DNA of 24,052 nt from the NCBI GenBank assembly GCA_039808325.1, contig JBDHSU010000057.1, forward strand, positions 1-24,052, in the 5' to 3' direction. A program made the position numbers and the translations under genes. The notes beneath the pieces were generated by a model, which ran no database searches, was not told the DNA's origin, and saw only the letters and a program-made list of their open reading frames with translations. Source of the stretch: JAFKKS01 sp039808325. Lineage in GTDB: Bacteria > Pseudomonadota > Alphaproteobacteria > Rhizobiales > Xanthobacteraceae. This document shows positions 14,096 through 21,390 of this stretch, one piece after another (position 1 is the stretch's first letter; each line of letters begins with the position of its first letter).

Positions 14096-15727
14096 CTACG
14101 CCGCCACGCGCGCGGCCGGCGCTCCCGCCTTCGCGTCCTGCAAGATCATGTCCGATGCCTTTTCGCCGATCATGATCGCGGCGGCGTTGGTGTTGCCCGA
14201 AACGAGCGTCGGCATGATCGAGGCGTCGGCGACACGCAGGCCGGCAACGCCGCGCACGCGCAGGCGCTCGTCGACCACGGCCGTGGTATCCGGCCCCATG
14301 CGGCAGGTGCTGGTCGGGTGGAAAACGGTCGTTCCCTTGTCGCGCGCGAATTGCAGCAGATCGGCGTCGCTGGCGCACTGCTTGCCGGGCACGAGTTCCT
14401 CCGCGATGTAGCGCGCCAGCGCCGGCTGCCCCATGATCTTGCGGGTGAGCTGCATACCCTTGATCATGATCTCGCGATCGGCCGGCGCCGAAAGGTAGCG
14501 CGGCGTGATCGCCGGCGCGGCGAGCGGATCGGCCGACTTGATACGCACATGGCCGCGACTCTCCGGGCGCAACTGGCACACGGAGGCGAGGAAGCCCGGG
14601 AACGGGTGCAACTTCTGCCCGACGGTATCGGCGCTGAACAAGATGAAGTGAATCTGCACGTCCGGCGACGGCAGTGACGGATCGGTCTTGAAGAAGCCGC
14701 CCGCGTAGCCGGCGCCGATGGTGAGAAAGCCTTTGCGGAACATGATGTAGTTCAGCCCCGCCGCGACGCGCGTATGCAGGCTTCCCATCATGTCGTTGAT
14801 GGTGATGCGCTCGCTGCAACGGTAATTGAAGCGCGCCTGATAGTGATCCTGCAGATCGGCGCCGACGCCGGGCATATCGGCGACGAGCGGAATGCCGAAC
14901 GACTGCAGCAGCGCCGCCGGGCCGAGACCGGAGAGCTGCAGCAGTTGCGGCGAGCCGAACGCCCCGCTCGAAACGATGATCTCGCCGGCGGCGCGCGCGG
15001 CATGCGTCGTGCTTCCCTGCCGGTATTCGACGCCGACCGCTCGGCGGCCTTCGAATACGATGCGCGTCGCAACCGCGTTCGATACCACCTTCAGATTCGC
15101 GCGCGATCGCGCGGGCTTGAGGTAGCCCTGCGCGGTCGAGCAGCGGCGTCCCTTGCGGGTGGTCGTCTGATAGTAGCCGGCGCCCTCCTGATCGGCGCCG
15201 TTGAAATCGTCGGTGCGCGGAAAACCCGCCTGCTGCGCCGCTTCGATGAAGGCCTCGCACAGCGGGTGCGGCTCGACGTCGGAGACGCAGAGCGGCCCGT
15301 CACCGCCATGCAGATCGTCGGCGCCGCGTGTCTGCGTTTCCGATTTCTTGAAATACGGAAGAACGTCGTCGAAGCTCCATCCGGCGTTGCCGAGTTGGCG
15401 CCAATGGTCGAAATCGCGCGACTGGCCGCGCACATAAAGCAACCCGTTGATCGAGCTCGATCCCCCGAGAACTTTTCCGCGTGGCTGGATGATGGAGCGG
15501 CCGCCGAGTTCGGCCTCCGGCTCGGACTGGAACAGCCAGTTCACGCGCGGGTCGGTGAATAGCTTGCCGTAGCCGAGCGGAACATGGATCCAGATATTGC
15601 GATCCGGCCCGCCCGCTTCCAGAAGCAGCACACGATACCGGCCGGATTCCGTCAGCCTGCTGGCGAGCACACAGCCGGCGCTTCCCGCGCCGACGACGAT
15701 GTAGTCGAATGTTTCTTGTTCAGGCAC
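14096..15727 (-). CDS. GMC family FAD-dependent oxidoreductase (choline/alcohol dehydrogenase-like)
   Basis: 543-residue flavoprotein of the glucose-methanol-choline family, oxidising an alcohol group. The FAD Rossmann motif GAGSAG is at residues 13-18. GMC signature 1 is in GKVLGGSSSINGLLYVRG, and signature 2 is in SSGAFGSPQLLQLSGLG. The catalytic region has H470 (HPTSTCRMG) and an Asn pair N512/N514 (SGNTNAAAIMIGEKASD). The layout resembles BetA and AlkJ. The start is GTG 15727, with GGAGG about 8 bases upstream, and homology begins at once. No betaine aldehyde dehydrogenase or BetI regulator is present, so choline is not supported as the substrate; a general primary alcohol dehydrogenase role is likelier. 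Confidence 0.92.
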   Translation of the reverse strand: MPEQETFDYIVVGAGSAGCVLASRLTESGRYRVLLLEAGGPDRNIWIHVPLGYGKLFTDPRVNWLFQSEPEAELGGRSIIQPRGKVLGGSSSINGLLYVRGQSRDFDHWRQLGNAGWSFDDVLPYFKKSETQTRGADDLHGGDGPLCVSDVEPHPLCEAFIEAAQQAGFPRTDDFNGADQEGAGYYQTTTRKGRRCSTAQGYLKPARSRANLKVVSNAVATRIVFEGRRAVGVEYRQGSTTHAARAAGEIIVSSGAFGSPQLLQLSGLGPAALLQSFGIPLVADMPGVGADLQDHYQARFNYRCSERITINDMMGSLHTRVAAGLNYIMFRKGFLTIGAGYAGGFFKTDPSLPSPDVQIHFILFSADTVGQKLHPFPGFLASVCQLRPESRGHVRIKSADPLAAPAITPRYLSAPADREIMIKGMQLTRKIMGQPALARYIAEELVPGKQCASDADLLQFARDKGTTVFHPTSTCRMGPDTTAVVDERLRVRGVAGLRVADASIMPTLVSGNTNAAAIMIGEKASDMILQDAKAGAPAARVAA

Positions 15728-15778
15728 AGCGTTTCCTCCGCCAGCCTGATGATGCGAATTCGCTCGACCTTCGGCAAC

Positions 15779-15804
15779 AAAAAAACACCCTGCGCCGAAA
15801 GCGC
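15779..15804 (-). terminator. Possible terminator after the minus-strand ydcH-like gene
   Basis: Read on the minus strand, GCGC-TTTCG-GCGC (15804-15792) is followed after six bases by seven consecutive T (15785-15779). The short stem and long spacing make it imperfect, but such a T-run is unusual in this GC-rich DNA. It would separate ydcH from the GMC gene. Confidence 0.35.
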
Positions 15805-15844
15805 GACTCGCCTGACGATTTTGCGTCGGAACTGAGGGGCGCGG

Positions 15845-16030
15845 CTAATGCACCGCCTGTGGGGTCTCCAGCCTGATACGGGAAATCTCGTCTTTGACCT
15901 GCAATTTACGGCGCTTCAGATCGGCGATCTTCAAGTCGTCGGTGGAAGGATGAGCCATGGCCTCAGCGAGTTCACTCTCGAGGGCGTCGTGCTTCCGTTC
16001 CAACTCCGAAAGATGCGCTTGGATCGACAT
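15845..16030 (-). CDS. YdcH family (DUF465) small coiled-coil protein
   Basis: 61-residue cytoplasmic protein of the YdcH/DUF465 family, function unknown. It is almost entirely charged helix: ALESELAEAMAHPSTDDL, then LKRRKLQVKDEISRIR, the latter being the family's conserved LKRRKLxxKDEI segment. AAGGAGG lies 9 bases before the ATG, a near-perfect ribosome site, so expression is likely high. It is divergent from a second protein of the same family at 16253, with a 222-base shared upstream region. Small paired members of this family next to purE are a recurring arrangement in Rhizobiales (recalled). Confidence 0.9.
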   Translation of the reverse strand: MSIQAHLSELERKHDALESELAEAMAHPSTDDLKIADLKRRKLQVKDEISRIRLETPQAVH

Positions 16031-16252
16031 GTCAAAAAGCCTCCTTCGTCAGATTGCTGCCTGACCCCAAGGAGTGTGACATGTGGTCTGCTATAAGTCG
16101 ACGCAAGAAGTGCACGGCGCCTTTGAATGCGGCAATCCGCCCGGTCCGCAAGGCGCGCTTCAGGGCGCTTGCAGGCTTCGCCTCGGAGGAGGATAATCGG
16201 TAAATTGAGCTTTGCTTGAGTGGCGAGCGTAACGGCTGGTACCGACGCAGCG

Positions 16253-16459
16253 ATGACGCAAGATGAAAGGCGGGAATTCGAGGCAGAACTTGCCCGCCTG
16301 CGCCAGGAGCATCGCGACCTCGACACGGCGATCGAGGCATTGCACCTCGTGCCGGGCGCCGACGTGTTGCAGGTCCAGCGGCTGAAAAAGCGCAAGCTCG
16401 TGCTGCGCGACCGTATCTCGTTTGTCGAAGATCAACTGACTCCGGATATCATCGCGTAA
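16253..16459 (+). CDS. YdcH family (DUF465) small coiled-coil protein, second copy
   Basis: 68-residue helical protein of the YdcH/DUF465 family, function unknown. Typical features are the FEAELARLRQEHRDLDTAI heptads, the LQVQRLKKRKLVLRDRI motif and the acidic ending LTPDIIA. ATG 16253 is chosen over the GTG at 16220, because family members begin about here (MTQDERREFE); neither start has a clear Shine-Dalgarno site. It lies upstream of purE on the same strand, but purE has its own strong promoter 145 bases after this gene ends. It shares little beyond the motif with the divergent copy, so the pair is old rather than a recent duplication. Confidence 0.87.
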   Translation: MTQDERREFEAELARLRQEHRDLDTAIEALHLVPGADVLQVQRLKKRKLVLRDRISFVEDQLTPDIIA

Positions 16460-16482
16460 CGCGGTCCCCGCCGGTACACGTC

Positions 16483-16528
16483 AGGGGCGGACACGGCACG
16501 GCTTTAGGGGCGGACACGGCACGGCTTT
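16483..16528. repeat. Perfect 23-bp tandem direct repeat
   Basis: Two identical 23-base units lie head to tail (16483-16505 and 16506-16528). Each begins AGGGGCGGACACGG and ends GGCTTT. They sit 24 bases after the second ydcH-like stop and 77 bases before the purE -35 element. Two perfect units without drift suggest a recent slippage duplication. Confidence 0.95.
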
Positions 16529-16604
16529 TCGCCCTCGCCCTCTATTCGACCCGACGAAGACCCCCGCTATTGGAAACACCATTGCGCAAAACCGGCGGCG
16601 CGGC

Positions 16605-16632
16605 TTGCCACAGGGGGGCACGATCCTATAAT
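16605..16632 (+). promoter_or_regulatory. Promoter of purEK
   Basis: TTGCCA (16605-16610), a 16-base spacer and a perfect TATAAT (16627-16632) lie 41 bases before the purE start. This is the best sigma-70-type promoter in the window. The leader that follows is too short for a purine riboswitch; no PurR-like operator was recognised. Confidence 0.72.
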
Positions 16633-16673
16633 CCAGCGCTTCTTTTGCGGCCGAACGCGGCTTCGAGGAGCAA

Positions 16674-17168
16674 ATGTCAGAGCGTCCGGTCGCGATCATC
16701 ATGGGCAGCCAGTCGGACTGGGCGACCCTCAAGCACACCGCCGAAACCCTCGATCGGCTGGGCGTCGCCTACGACAAGCGCATCGTCTCCGCCCACCGCA
16801 CTCCGGAGCGGCTCTATGCCTTCGCGCGCGGCGCGAAAGACGCCGGCTTCAAGGTCATCATCGCGGGCGCCGGCGGCGCCGCCCATCTGCCGGGAATGAC
16901 CGCCGCGCTCACATCGCTGCCGGTCTTCGGCGTGCCGATCGAATCGAAAGCCCTCGCCGGCGTCGATTCCCTCTATTCCATTGTACAGATGCCGGCCGGC
17001 ATCCCGGTCGGCACCCTGGCGATCGGTAAACCCGGCGCCGTCAACGCGGCGCTGCTCGCCGCCGGCGTGCTGGCGCTGCAGGACAAGCCGCTCGCCAAAC
17101 GCCTCGACGCTTACCGCCAGAGTCAGACCGATGCCGTCAACGAGCGTCCCGCGGACGAGCCGGCGTGA
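16674..17168 (+). CDS. purE: N5-carboxyaminoimidazole ribonucleotide mutase, PurE class I
   Basis: 164-residue cytoplasmic enzyme of de novo purine synthesis, converting N5-CAIR (made by PurK) to CAIR. The phosphate-binding loop GSQSDW is at residues 11-16 and the active-site SAHRTP at 39-44. AGAGGAAHLPGM and GVPIESKALAGVDSL complete the class I signature. Length is normal. GAGGAG sits 3 bases before the ATG. It overlaps purK by four bases (GTGA), so both subunits of the two-step carboxylation are translationally coupled. A strong promoter lies just upstream. Confidence 0.98.
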   Translation: MSERPVAIIMGSQSDWATLKHTAETLDRLGVAYDKRIVSAHRTPERLYAFARGAKDAGFKVIIAGAGGAAHLPGMTAALTSLPVFGVPIESKALAGVDSLYSIVQMPAGIPVGTLAIGKPGAVNAALLAAGVLALQDKPLAKRLDAYRQSQTDAVNERPADEPA

Positions 17169-18241
17169 GCGCGCCACTCGCTCCCGACGCGACGATCGGA
17201 ATCCTCGGCGGCGGCCAGCTTGGCCGCATGCTGGCGCTCGCCGCCGCCAAGCTCGGCCTCAAATGCCATGTGATGTCGCCCGACCCGCAGGCGCCCGCCT
17301 TCGACGTCGTGCATCGCGTCACCTGCGCCGACTATAGCGACACCGAAGCACTCGACCGCTTCACCGCCGAAGTCGACGTCATCACCTACGAGTTCGAGAA
17401 TATTCCGGCGGAGACGGCAACCTTCCTGGCCGCGCGCAAGCCGGTGCTGCCCAATCCGCGTATCCTGGCGACGACGCAGGACCGGCTCCTGGAGAAGACG
17501 TTCGTCAACGAACTCGGCATTCCGACCGCACGCTTCGCGCCCGTCGATGCGCCGGCCGATCTCAAGGCCGCACTCGATGCCATCGGGCGGCCCGGCGTGC
17601 TCAAGACCCGCCGTTTCGGCTACGACGGCAAGGGCCAAGTAATGATCCGCAACGGCGTCGATCCGCAGGCGGCATGGGAGGAGATCGGCGGACAGCCGGC
17701 GATTCTCGAAGCATTCGTTCCCTTCGAGCGCGAGGTCTCCGTCATCGCCGCGCGCAATGCCGCCGGCCAGGTCGAATGCTTCGATGTCACAGAGAACGAG
17801 CATCGCGATCATATCCTGAAAATCTCGCGCGTGCCGGCCGCTATTTCGGACGAGGTCGCGGATGCGGCCCGCCGCATGACGGCGGTGATCGCGGATGCGT
17901 TCGATTATGTCGGCGTGCTCGGGGTCGAAATGTTCGTCGTCGCCGATGGCGGCGGCCATACCTTGCTGGTCAACGAGATCGCGCCGCGCGTGCACAATTC
18001 CGGCCATTGGACGCTCGACGGCGCCAGCGTCTCCCAGTTCGAGCAGCATATCCGCGCCGTGGCCGGCTGGCCGCTGGCGAGGCCGGTGCGCTTGGGAGCG
18101 ATCGAGATGACGAACCTCATCGGCAACGAGGCCCTGCATTTCGGCGACTGGCTGACCGTCCCCGGCGCCTCGGTGCACCTCTACGGCAAGGCGGCCGTGC
18201 GGGAGGGCCGCAAGATGGGGCATGTGACCCGGATTCTATGA
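17165..18241 (+). CDS. purK: N5-carboxyaminoimidazole ribonucleotide synthase, PurK
   Basis: 358-residue ATP-grasp enzyme that makes N5-CAIR from AIR, ATP and bicarbonate in purine synthesis. The N-terminal Rossmann motif GILGGGQLGRM is at residues 12-22 and YEFENIP at 75-81. The ATP-grasp loop RRFGYDGKGQ is at 149-158. The metal/ATP-binding NEIAPRVHNSGHWT is at 270-283, and the C-terminal PurK domain ends GKAAVREGRKMGHVT. It starts with GTG 17165 overlapping the purE stop (GTGA), consistent with coupling. It ends 208 bases before rpsU, which has its own ribosome site and possibly its own promoter. Confidence 0.98.
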   Translation: MSAPLAPDATIGILGGGQLGRMLALAAAKLGLKCHVMSPDPQAPAFDVVHRVTCADYSDTEALDRFTAEVDVITYEFENIPAETATFLAARKPVLPNPRILATTQDRLLEKTFVNELGIPTARFAPVDAPADLKAALDAIGRPGVLKTRRFGYDGKGQVMIRNGVDPQAAWEEIGGQPAILEAFVPFEREVSVIAARNAAGQVECFDVTENEHRDHILKISRVPAAISDEVADAARRMTAVIADAFDYVGVLGVEMFVVADGGGHTLLVNEIAPRVHNSGHWTLDGASVSQFEQHIRAVAGWPLARPVRLGAIEMTNLIGNEALHFGDWLTVPGASVHLYGKAAVREGRKMGHVTRIL

Positions 18242-18268
18242 ACGGCCGACGGAGAAGGCGGCTCCCTG

Positions 18269-18285
18269 CCCCGCCATGGCCGGGG
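18269..18285. terminator. Hairpin downstream of purK
   Basis: CCCCG (18269-18273) pairs with CGGGG (18281-18285) around a CCATGGC loop, 28 bases after the purK stop. There is no U-tract. It may be a decayed palindromic repeat rather than a true terminator. Confidence 0.25.
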
Positions 18286-18334
18286 CCTGTCCCGAGCACG
18301 ATGGAAAAAGGCGCTTTCTCGAAGGGACCGCCAG

Positions 18335-18363
18335 TAGACATTGCCCTTTTGTTCTGCTAGATG
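18335..18363 (+). promoter_or_regulatory. Possible promoter of rpsU
   Basis: TAGACA (18335-18340), a 17-base spacer and TAGATG (18358-18363; CTAGAT when shifted by one) lie about 87 bases before the rpsU start. The -35 matches TTGACA at five of six positions; the -10 is weaker. A TTGACA at 18418 is too close to the start to serve. Confidence 0.38.
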
Positions 18364-18449
18364 CCCGCTCACTGGCAGCGGCGCAGGCGCGGCGCGCGGT
18401 GTCGGCTTGCCAGATTCTTGACATTTCGCGCATTCAAAAAGGATAACGC

Positions 18450-18692
18450 GTGCAGGTTCTCGTTCGCGACAACAACGTCGATCAGGCCCTTAAAGCCCTC
18501 AAGAAGAAGATGCAGCGTGAAGGCATCTTCCGTGAGATGAAGTTGCGCGGGCATTACGAGAAGCCGTCCGAGAAGAAGGCGCGTGAAAAGGCCGAGGCGG
18601 TTCGCCGCGCGCGCAAGCTGGCCCGCAAGCGCGCTCAGCGCGAAGGCCTGATCCCGATGAAGCCGCGGCCCGCTCCGGGCGCGCCGCGCTGA
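18450..18692 (+). CDS. rpsU: 30S ribosomal protein bS21
   Basis: 80-residue small-subunit ribosomal protein located near the anti-Shine-Dalgarno end of 16S rRNA. The N-terminal VRDNNVDQALKALKKKMQREG and FREMKLRGHYEKPSEKK segments are diagnostic, followed by a basic RRARKLARKRAQRE helix. A Pro/Ala-rich tail (KPRPAPGAPR) makes it a little longer than the E. coli protein, as is common in alphaproteobacteria. The start is GTG 18450, with AAAAAGGA 7 bases upstream; no ATG gives the full N-terminus. It follows purEK on the same strand, but is probably transcribed separately. A palindrome downstream (18742-18765) could end the transcript. Confidence 0.97.
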   Translation: MQVLVRDNNVDQALKALKKKMQREGIFREMKLRGHYEKPSEKKAREKAEAVRRARKLARKRAQREGLIPMKPRPAPGAPR

Positions 18693-18741
18693 TCGTCCGG
18701 CGACGGCCAATCGGCGCTTTCCATCTCCCGTTCGCTTCCTC

Positions 18742-18765
18742 ATTGCCGGGCACCTGCCCGGCAAT
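18742..18765. repeat. Single palindromic repeat unit, copy C
   Basis: ATTGCCGGG (18742-18750) pairs with CCCGGCAAT (18757-18765) around CACCTG. The stem is identical to the ATTGCCGGG hairpin of copies A and B, but the second palindrome is missing. It lies 49 bases after rpsU and may act as its terminator or stabilise its 3' end. Confidence 0.8.
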
Positions 18766-18884
18766 CGCGTTTTGACGTTCCCTCCTCAGAAAGAGCGCGT
18801 CCCAACATCGCCGTATTGCCAGTTGAACACGGCCGTCGTCGCAGGCAGTGTGCGGCAGGGACGACGAAGGCCGGCGAGACACCC

Positions 18885-19760
18885 ATGAACGAACGGCGTG
18901 ATGCACCGCGGCTTCGGCTTGCAGGCAGCCTCGCGATGGTGCTCGCCGCCACGGCCCTCTCCGGCTGCATCACGGTCGGCGGCGCGCCGGCGCCCGCCGC
19001 GACCGACGACGCCGAAACCATGGCGGCCTCCCCCGCCAACATCGCCTCGCTCACCGAGGTCATCCAGCGCAACCCGAGCGACCCGCAGGCCTATAATGTG
19101 CGCGGCTCCGTGCTCGGCCGCGCCGGCCGGCCGCAGGAGGCGCTCGCGGATTTCGACAAGGCACTGAGCCTCGACCCGAACTACGCGCAAGCCTACAGCA
19201 ATCGCGGCCTCGTGCATCGCCAGATGAAAAAGTACGATCTCGCGCTCGCGGACTATAACCGCGCCATCCAGATCGACCCGAACTACGCGCCCGCCTATCT
19301 CGGCCGCGGCGCCGTCTACCGCCAGCAGAACCAGGGCATGCAGGCGCTCGAAGACTTCAACAAGACGATCAGCCTCAAGCCGAACGACGCGCAGGCCTAT
19401 TACAATCGCGGCCTGCTCTACCAGGCGCAGAAGCAGCATCAGTTCGCGATCGACGATTTCACGACCGCCGTCAGCCTCTCCAAGCATGAGGCGGAGCCGT
19501 TCGTGGGTCGGGGATTGAGCTATATCGCGATGCAGAACTATCAGGCCGCGGCCGCCGATCTCGACGAGGCGGTGCAGCGAGAGCCGAAGAACCTGCAGGC
19601 CTGGACCAGCCGGGGGCTCGCTTACGAACGCCTCGGCGACAAGCAGAAGGCGGCCGGCTCCTACGCCCAGGCCCTCAACATCCGCCAGAACTACGAGCCG
19701 GCGAAAATCGGTTTCGCCCGCGTCGGCGGCCGCCTGGGTCAGACCTATCAGACGTTCTGA
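18885..19760 (+). CDS. TPR-repeat lipoprotein
   Basis: 291-residue predicted outer-membrane or periplasmic lipoprotein. The signal peptide ends in lipobox LSGC, with acylated C28. A short Ala/Pro/Asp linker leads to six consecutive tetratricopeptide repeats of 34 residues, starting at about residues 67, 101, 135, 169, 203 and 237. Typical repeat signatures are YNVRGSVLGRAGRPQEALADFDKAL and YSNRGLVHRQMKKYDLALADYNRAI. TPR arrays act as protein-docking scaffolds. NlpI of E. coli is a lipoprotein of the same general layout, but equivalence is not shown. ATG 18885 is chosen because it starts the signal peptide; the frame open to 18816 would bury it. The gene converges with the cation exchanger. 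The partner is unknown. Confidence 0.9.
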   Translation: MNERRDAPRLRLAGSLAMVLAATALSGCITVGGAPAPAATDDAETMAASPANIASLTEVIQRNPSDPQAYNVRGSVLGRAGRPQEALADFDKALSLDPNYAQAYSNRGLVHRQMKKYDLALADYNRAIQIDPNYAPAYLGRGAVYRQQNQGMQALEDFNKTISLKPNDAQAYYNRGLLYQAQKQHQFAIDDFTTAVSLSKHEAEPFVGRGLSYIAMQNYQAAAADLDEAVQREPKNLQAWTSRGLAYERLGDKQKAAGSYAQALNIRQNYEPAKIGFARVGGRLGQTYQTF

Positions 19761-19806
19761 GTTTCGGAGCGCGGCACGCGGCTACGCGATTCGCTTGATT
19801 TCTCCG

Positions 19807-20892
19807 TCAGGGCACGAAGACGAAGAAGGCGAAGGCCGCGAAGATCACGAGATGCACGAAGCCGAACAGGATGTTCGTGCGTCCCGTGCCGAAGGTCATC
19901 ATGCTGACCAGGATGGTCAGCGTCAGCATGACGACATCCTTCGCCTCGAGGCCGAGCACCAGCTCCTGCTCGAGGAAGATGCTTGCCAGCGCCACCACCG
20001 GAATGGTCAGGCCGATCGTCGCAAGCGAGGACCCCAGCGCAAGATTGATGCTCTTTTGCAGCTCGTTGCGCCGGGCGGCCGAAACCGCCGCCACGCCTTC
20101 GGGCAGCAGAATGAGAATGGCGACCACCAGACCGGCGAAAGCTGGCGTCGCCCCGATCGCCACGGACACCACGTCGACCACGACAGCGAATTTCTTCGCC
20201 AGCAGCACCACCGAGACGAGACAGACCATCAACAGAACGAAGCTGACGAGCATGGCCCGGGTAGTCGGCTTATGCCCCTCCGCATTGTCATACTCGTCGT
20301 CGACGATGAAATAGCCGCGATGGCGCACCGTCTGGATGTAGAGGAACACCGCGTAGATGGCGAGCGTCGCGACGCTCACGAAAATCAGTTGGCTGGTCGT
20401 GTATTGCGGCGAGTCGATGGTTTTGACGTAGTTCGGCAGGACGAGGCTGAGCGCCGCGAACACCATCAGCACACAGAGATAGATGTTGGCGCCGGTGACA
20501 CGGAAGCCCTGCTCCCGGTAGCGAAGGCCGCCGGAGAGGATGCACAGGCCGACGAGCCCGTTGCAGATCACCATCACCACCGAAAACACCGTGTCTCGCG
20601 CGAGCGTCGGGTTCGGCGTGTCGCCCAGCATCATCGAGGCGATCAGCGCCAGTTCGATCACCGTGACCGCGATGGTCAGGACCAGCGTGCCGTACGGCTC
20701 GCCGACCCGGTGCGCGATGATTTCGGCGTGGTAGACGGCGGCAAACACCGTGCGAAACAGAACGATCAGTAAAAGGACGCTGAACACGTAGTCGGCGATC
20801 GTGCCGTGGAAAGTCAGCCCGAGGCCGAGCGCGGTCGCGGCGGCGTAGAACGCGACCGCCAATAGCGGAAAAATCCAGGCCGATCGCGGCAT
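19807..20892 (-). CDS. chaA: Calcium/sodium:proton antiporter, ChaA-type CaCA family
   Basis: 361-residue inner-membrane cation/proton exchanger with about eleven hydrophobic segments. The first alpha repeat is AHRVGEPYGTLVLTIAVTVIE, with E80 as the likely ion ligand. The second is LLPEGVAAV (E265), followed by NLALGSSLATIGLTIP. Both are typical of ChaA and related Ca2+/H+ and Na+/H+ antiporters. A charged cytoplasmic loop (YFIVDDEYDNAEGHKP) separates the halves. GGAG lies 5 bases before the ATG. It is downstream of the DUF3574 gene on the same strand with a 75-base gap, so it might be read from the pnt operon as well as from its own promoter. The symbol is by family resemblance; Ca2+ versus Na+/K+ preference is not readable. 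Confidence 0.9.
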   Translation of the reverse strand: MPRSAWIFPLLAVAFYAAATALGLGLTFHGTIADYVFSVLLLIVLFRTVFAAVYHAEIIAHRVGEPYGTLVLTIAVTVIELALIASMMLGDTPNPTLARDTVFSVVMVICNGLVGLCILSGGLRYREQGFRVTGANIYLCVLMVFAALSLVLPNYVKTIDSPQYTTSQLIFVSVATLAIYAVFLYIQTVRHRGYFIVDDEYDNAEGHKPTTRAMLVSFVLLMVCLVSVVLLAKKFAVVVDVVSVAIGATPAFAGLVVAILILLPEGVAAVSAARRNELQKSINLALGSSLATIGLTIPVVALASIFLEQELVLGLEAKDVVMLTLTILVSMMTFGTGRTNILFGFVHLVIFAAFAFFVFVP

Positions 20893-20967
20893 CAGCGCTC
20901 CATCTGGCGATGCGCCACGCCGCCCGGCGAGATCGAAGGCAGGGACGTGTCCGCATGTCCGCGCCGC

Positions 20968-21390
20968 TCAGAACGCGGCACAGCCGTCTCGCACTATGAC
21001 GCCGACCGATTTCTGATGGAAGCGCCGCTTGTAAGCGTCAGTGACGGCCGCGATGCGTTCATAGACGGAGTCGGCCGCCGCGACCGCGATGGTCACGACC
21101 TTGGTGCGCTCCCGAATGACCCGCTTATACGCCGCCTCGCGCCACTGTCCGGCCCCGTCGAGCACCGTGAGGCCGTCCGGAAACCGCGGCGCGACCTCTT
21201 GCGCCAGGAACCTGGACCAGCGTTTCTCGGTCACGCCGCCATGCGGCCCGTTGCGGCCGAAATACAGATCGACAATCAGCATGGGCCTGAGCGGCGCCCG
21301 GCACGCGGCCGCCTGTGCGGGCACCATTGCCGCCGCCATCATCCAAGCGCAAGCGAGAAGAACGCCGAGCGAAAGACGCCGCCGGCGCAT
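20968..21390 (-). CDS. Secreted DUF3574 domain protein, coupled to pntB
   Basis: 140-residue exported protein of unknown function. An Arg-rich N-terminus plus hydrophobic segment (residues 1-28, cleavage probably near AQA) forms the signal peptide. DUF3574 features follow: LIVDLYFGRNGPHGGVTEKRW, then FLAQEVAPRFPDGLTVLDGAGQW and RERTKVVTI. Two mature cysteines (C30 and C137) could form a disulfide linking the ends. ATG 21390 shares its A with the pntB stop (TGATG), so translation is probably coupled to pntB; a TTG one codon earlier is less likely. No known role ties this family to transhydrogenase. The domain name is recalled from the pattern, not searched. Confidence 0.83.
   Translation of the reverse strand: MRRRRLSLGVLLACAWMMAAAMVPAQAAACRAPLRPMLIVDLYFGRNGPHGGVTEKRWSRFLAQEVAPRFPDGLTVLDGAGQWREAAYKRVIRERTKVVTIAVAAADSVYERIAAVTDAYKRRFHQKSVGVIVRDGCAAF

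Noticed and set aside
16185..16219. GGAGGAGGATA upstream of the second ydcH-like gene, resembling a ribosome site.
   Set aside because: The only nearby starts give a frame of a few codons (TTG 16205 stops almost at once), and the site is too far from ATG 16253.
18418..18446. TTGACA at 18418 as the rpsU -35 element.
   Set aside because: A -10 at normal spacing would overlap the ribosome-binding site at 18436-18443, leaving no leader; the upstream TAGACA/TAGATG pair fits better.
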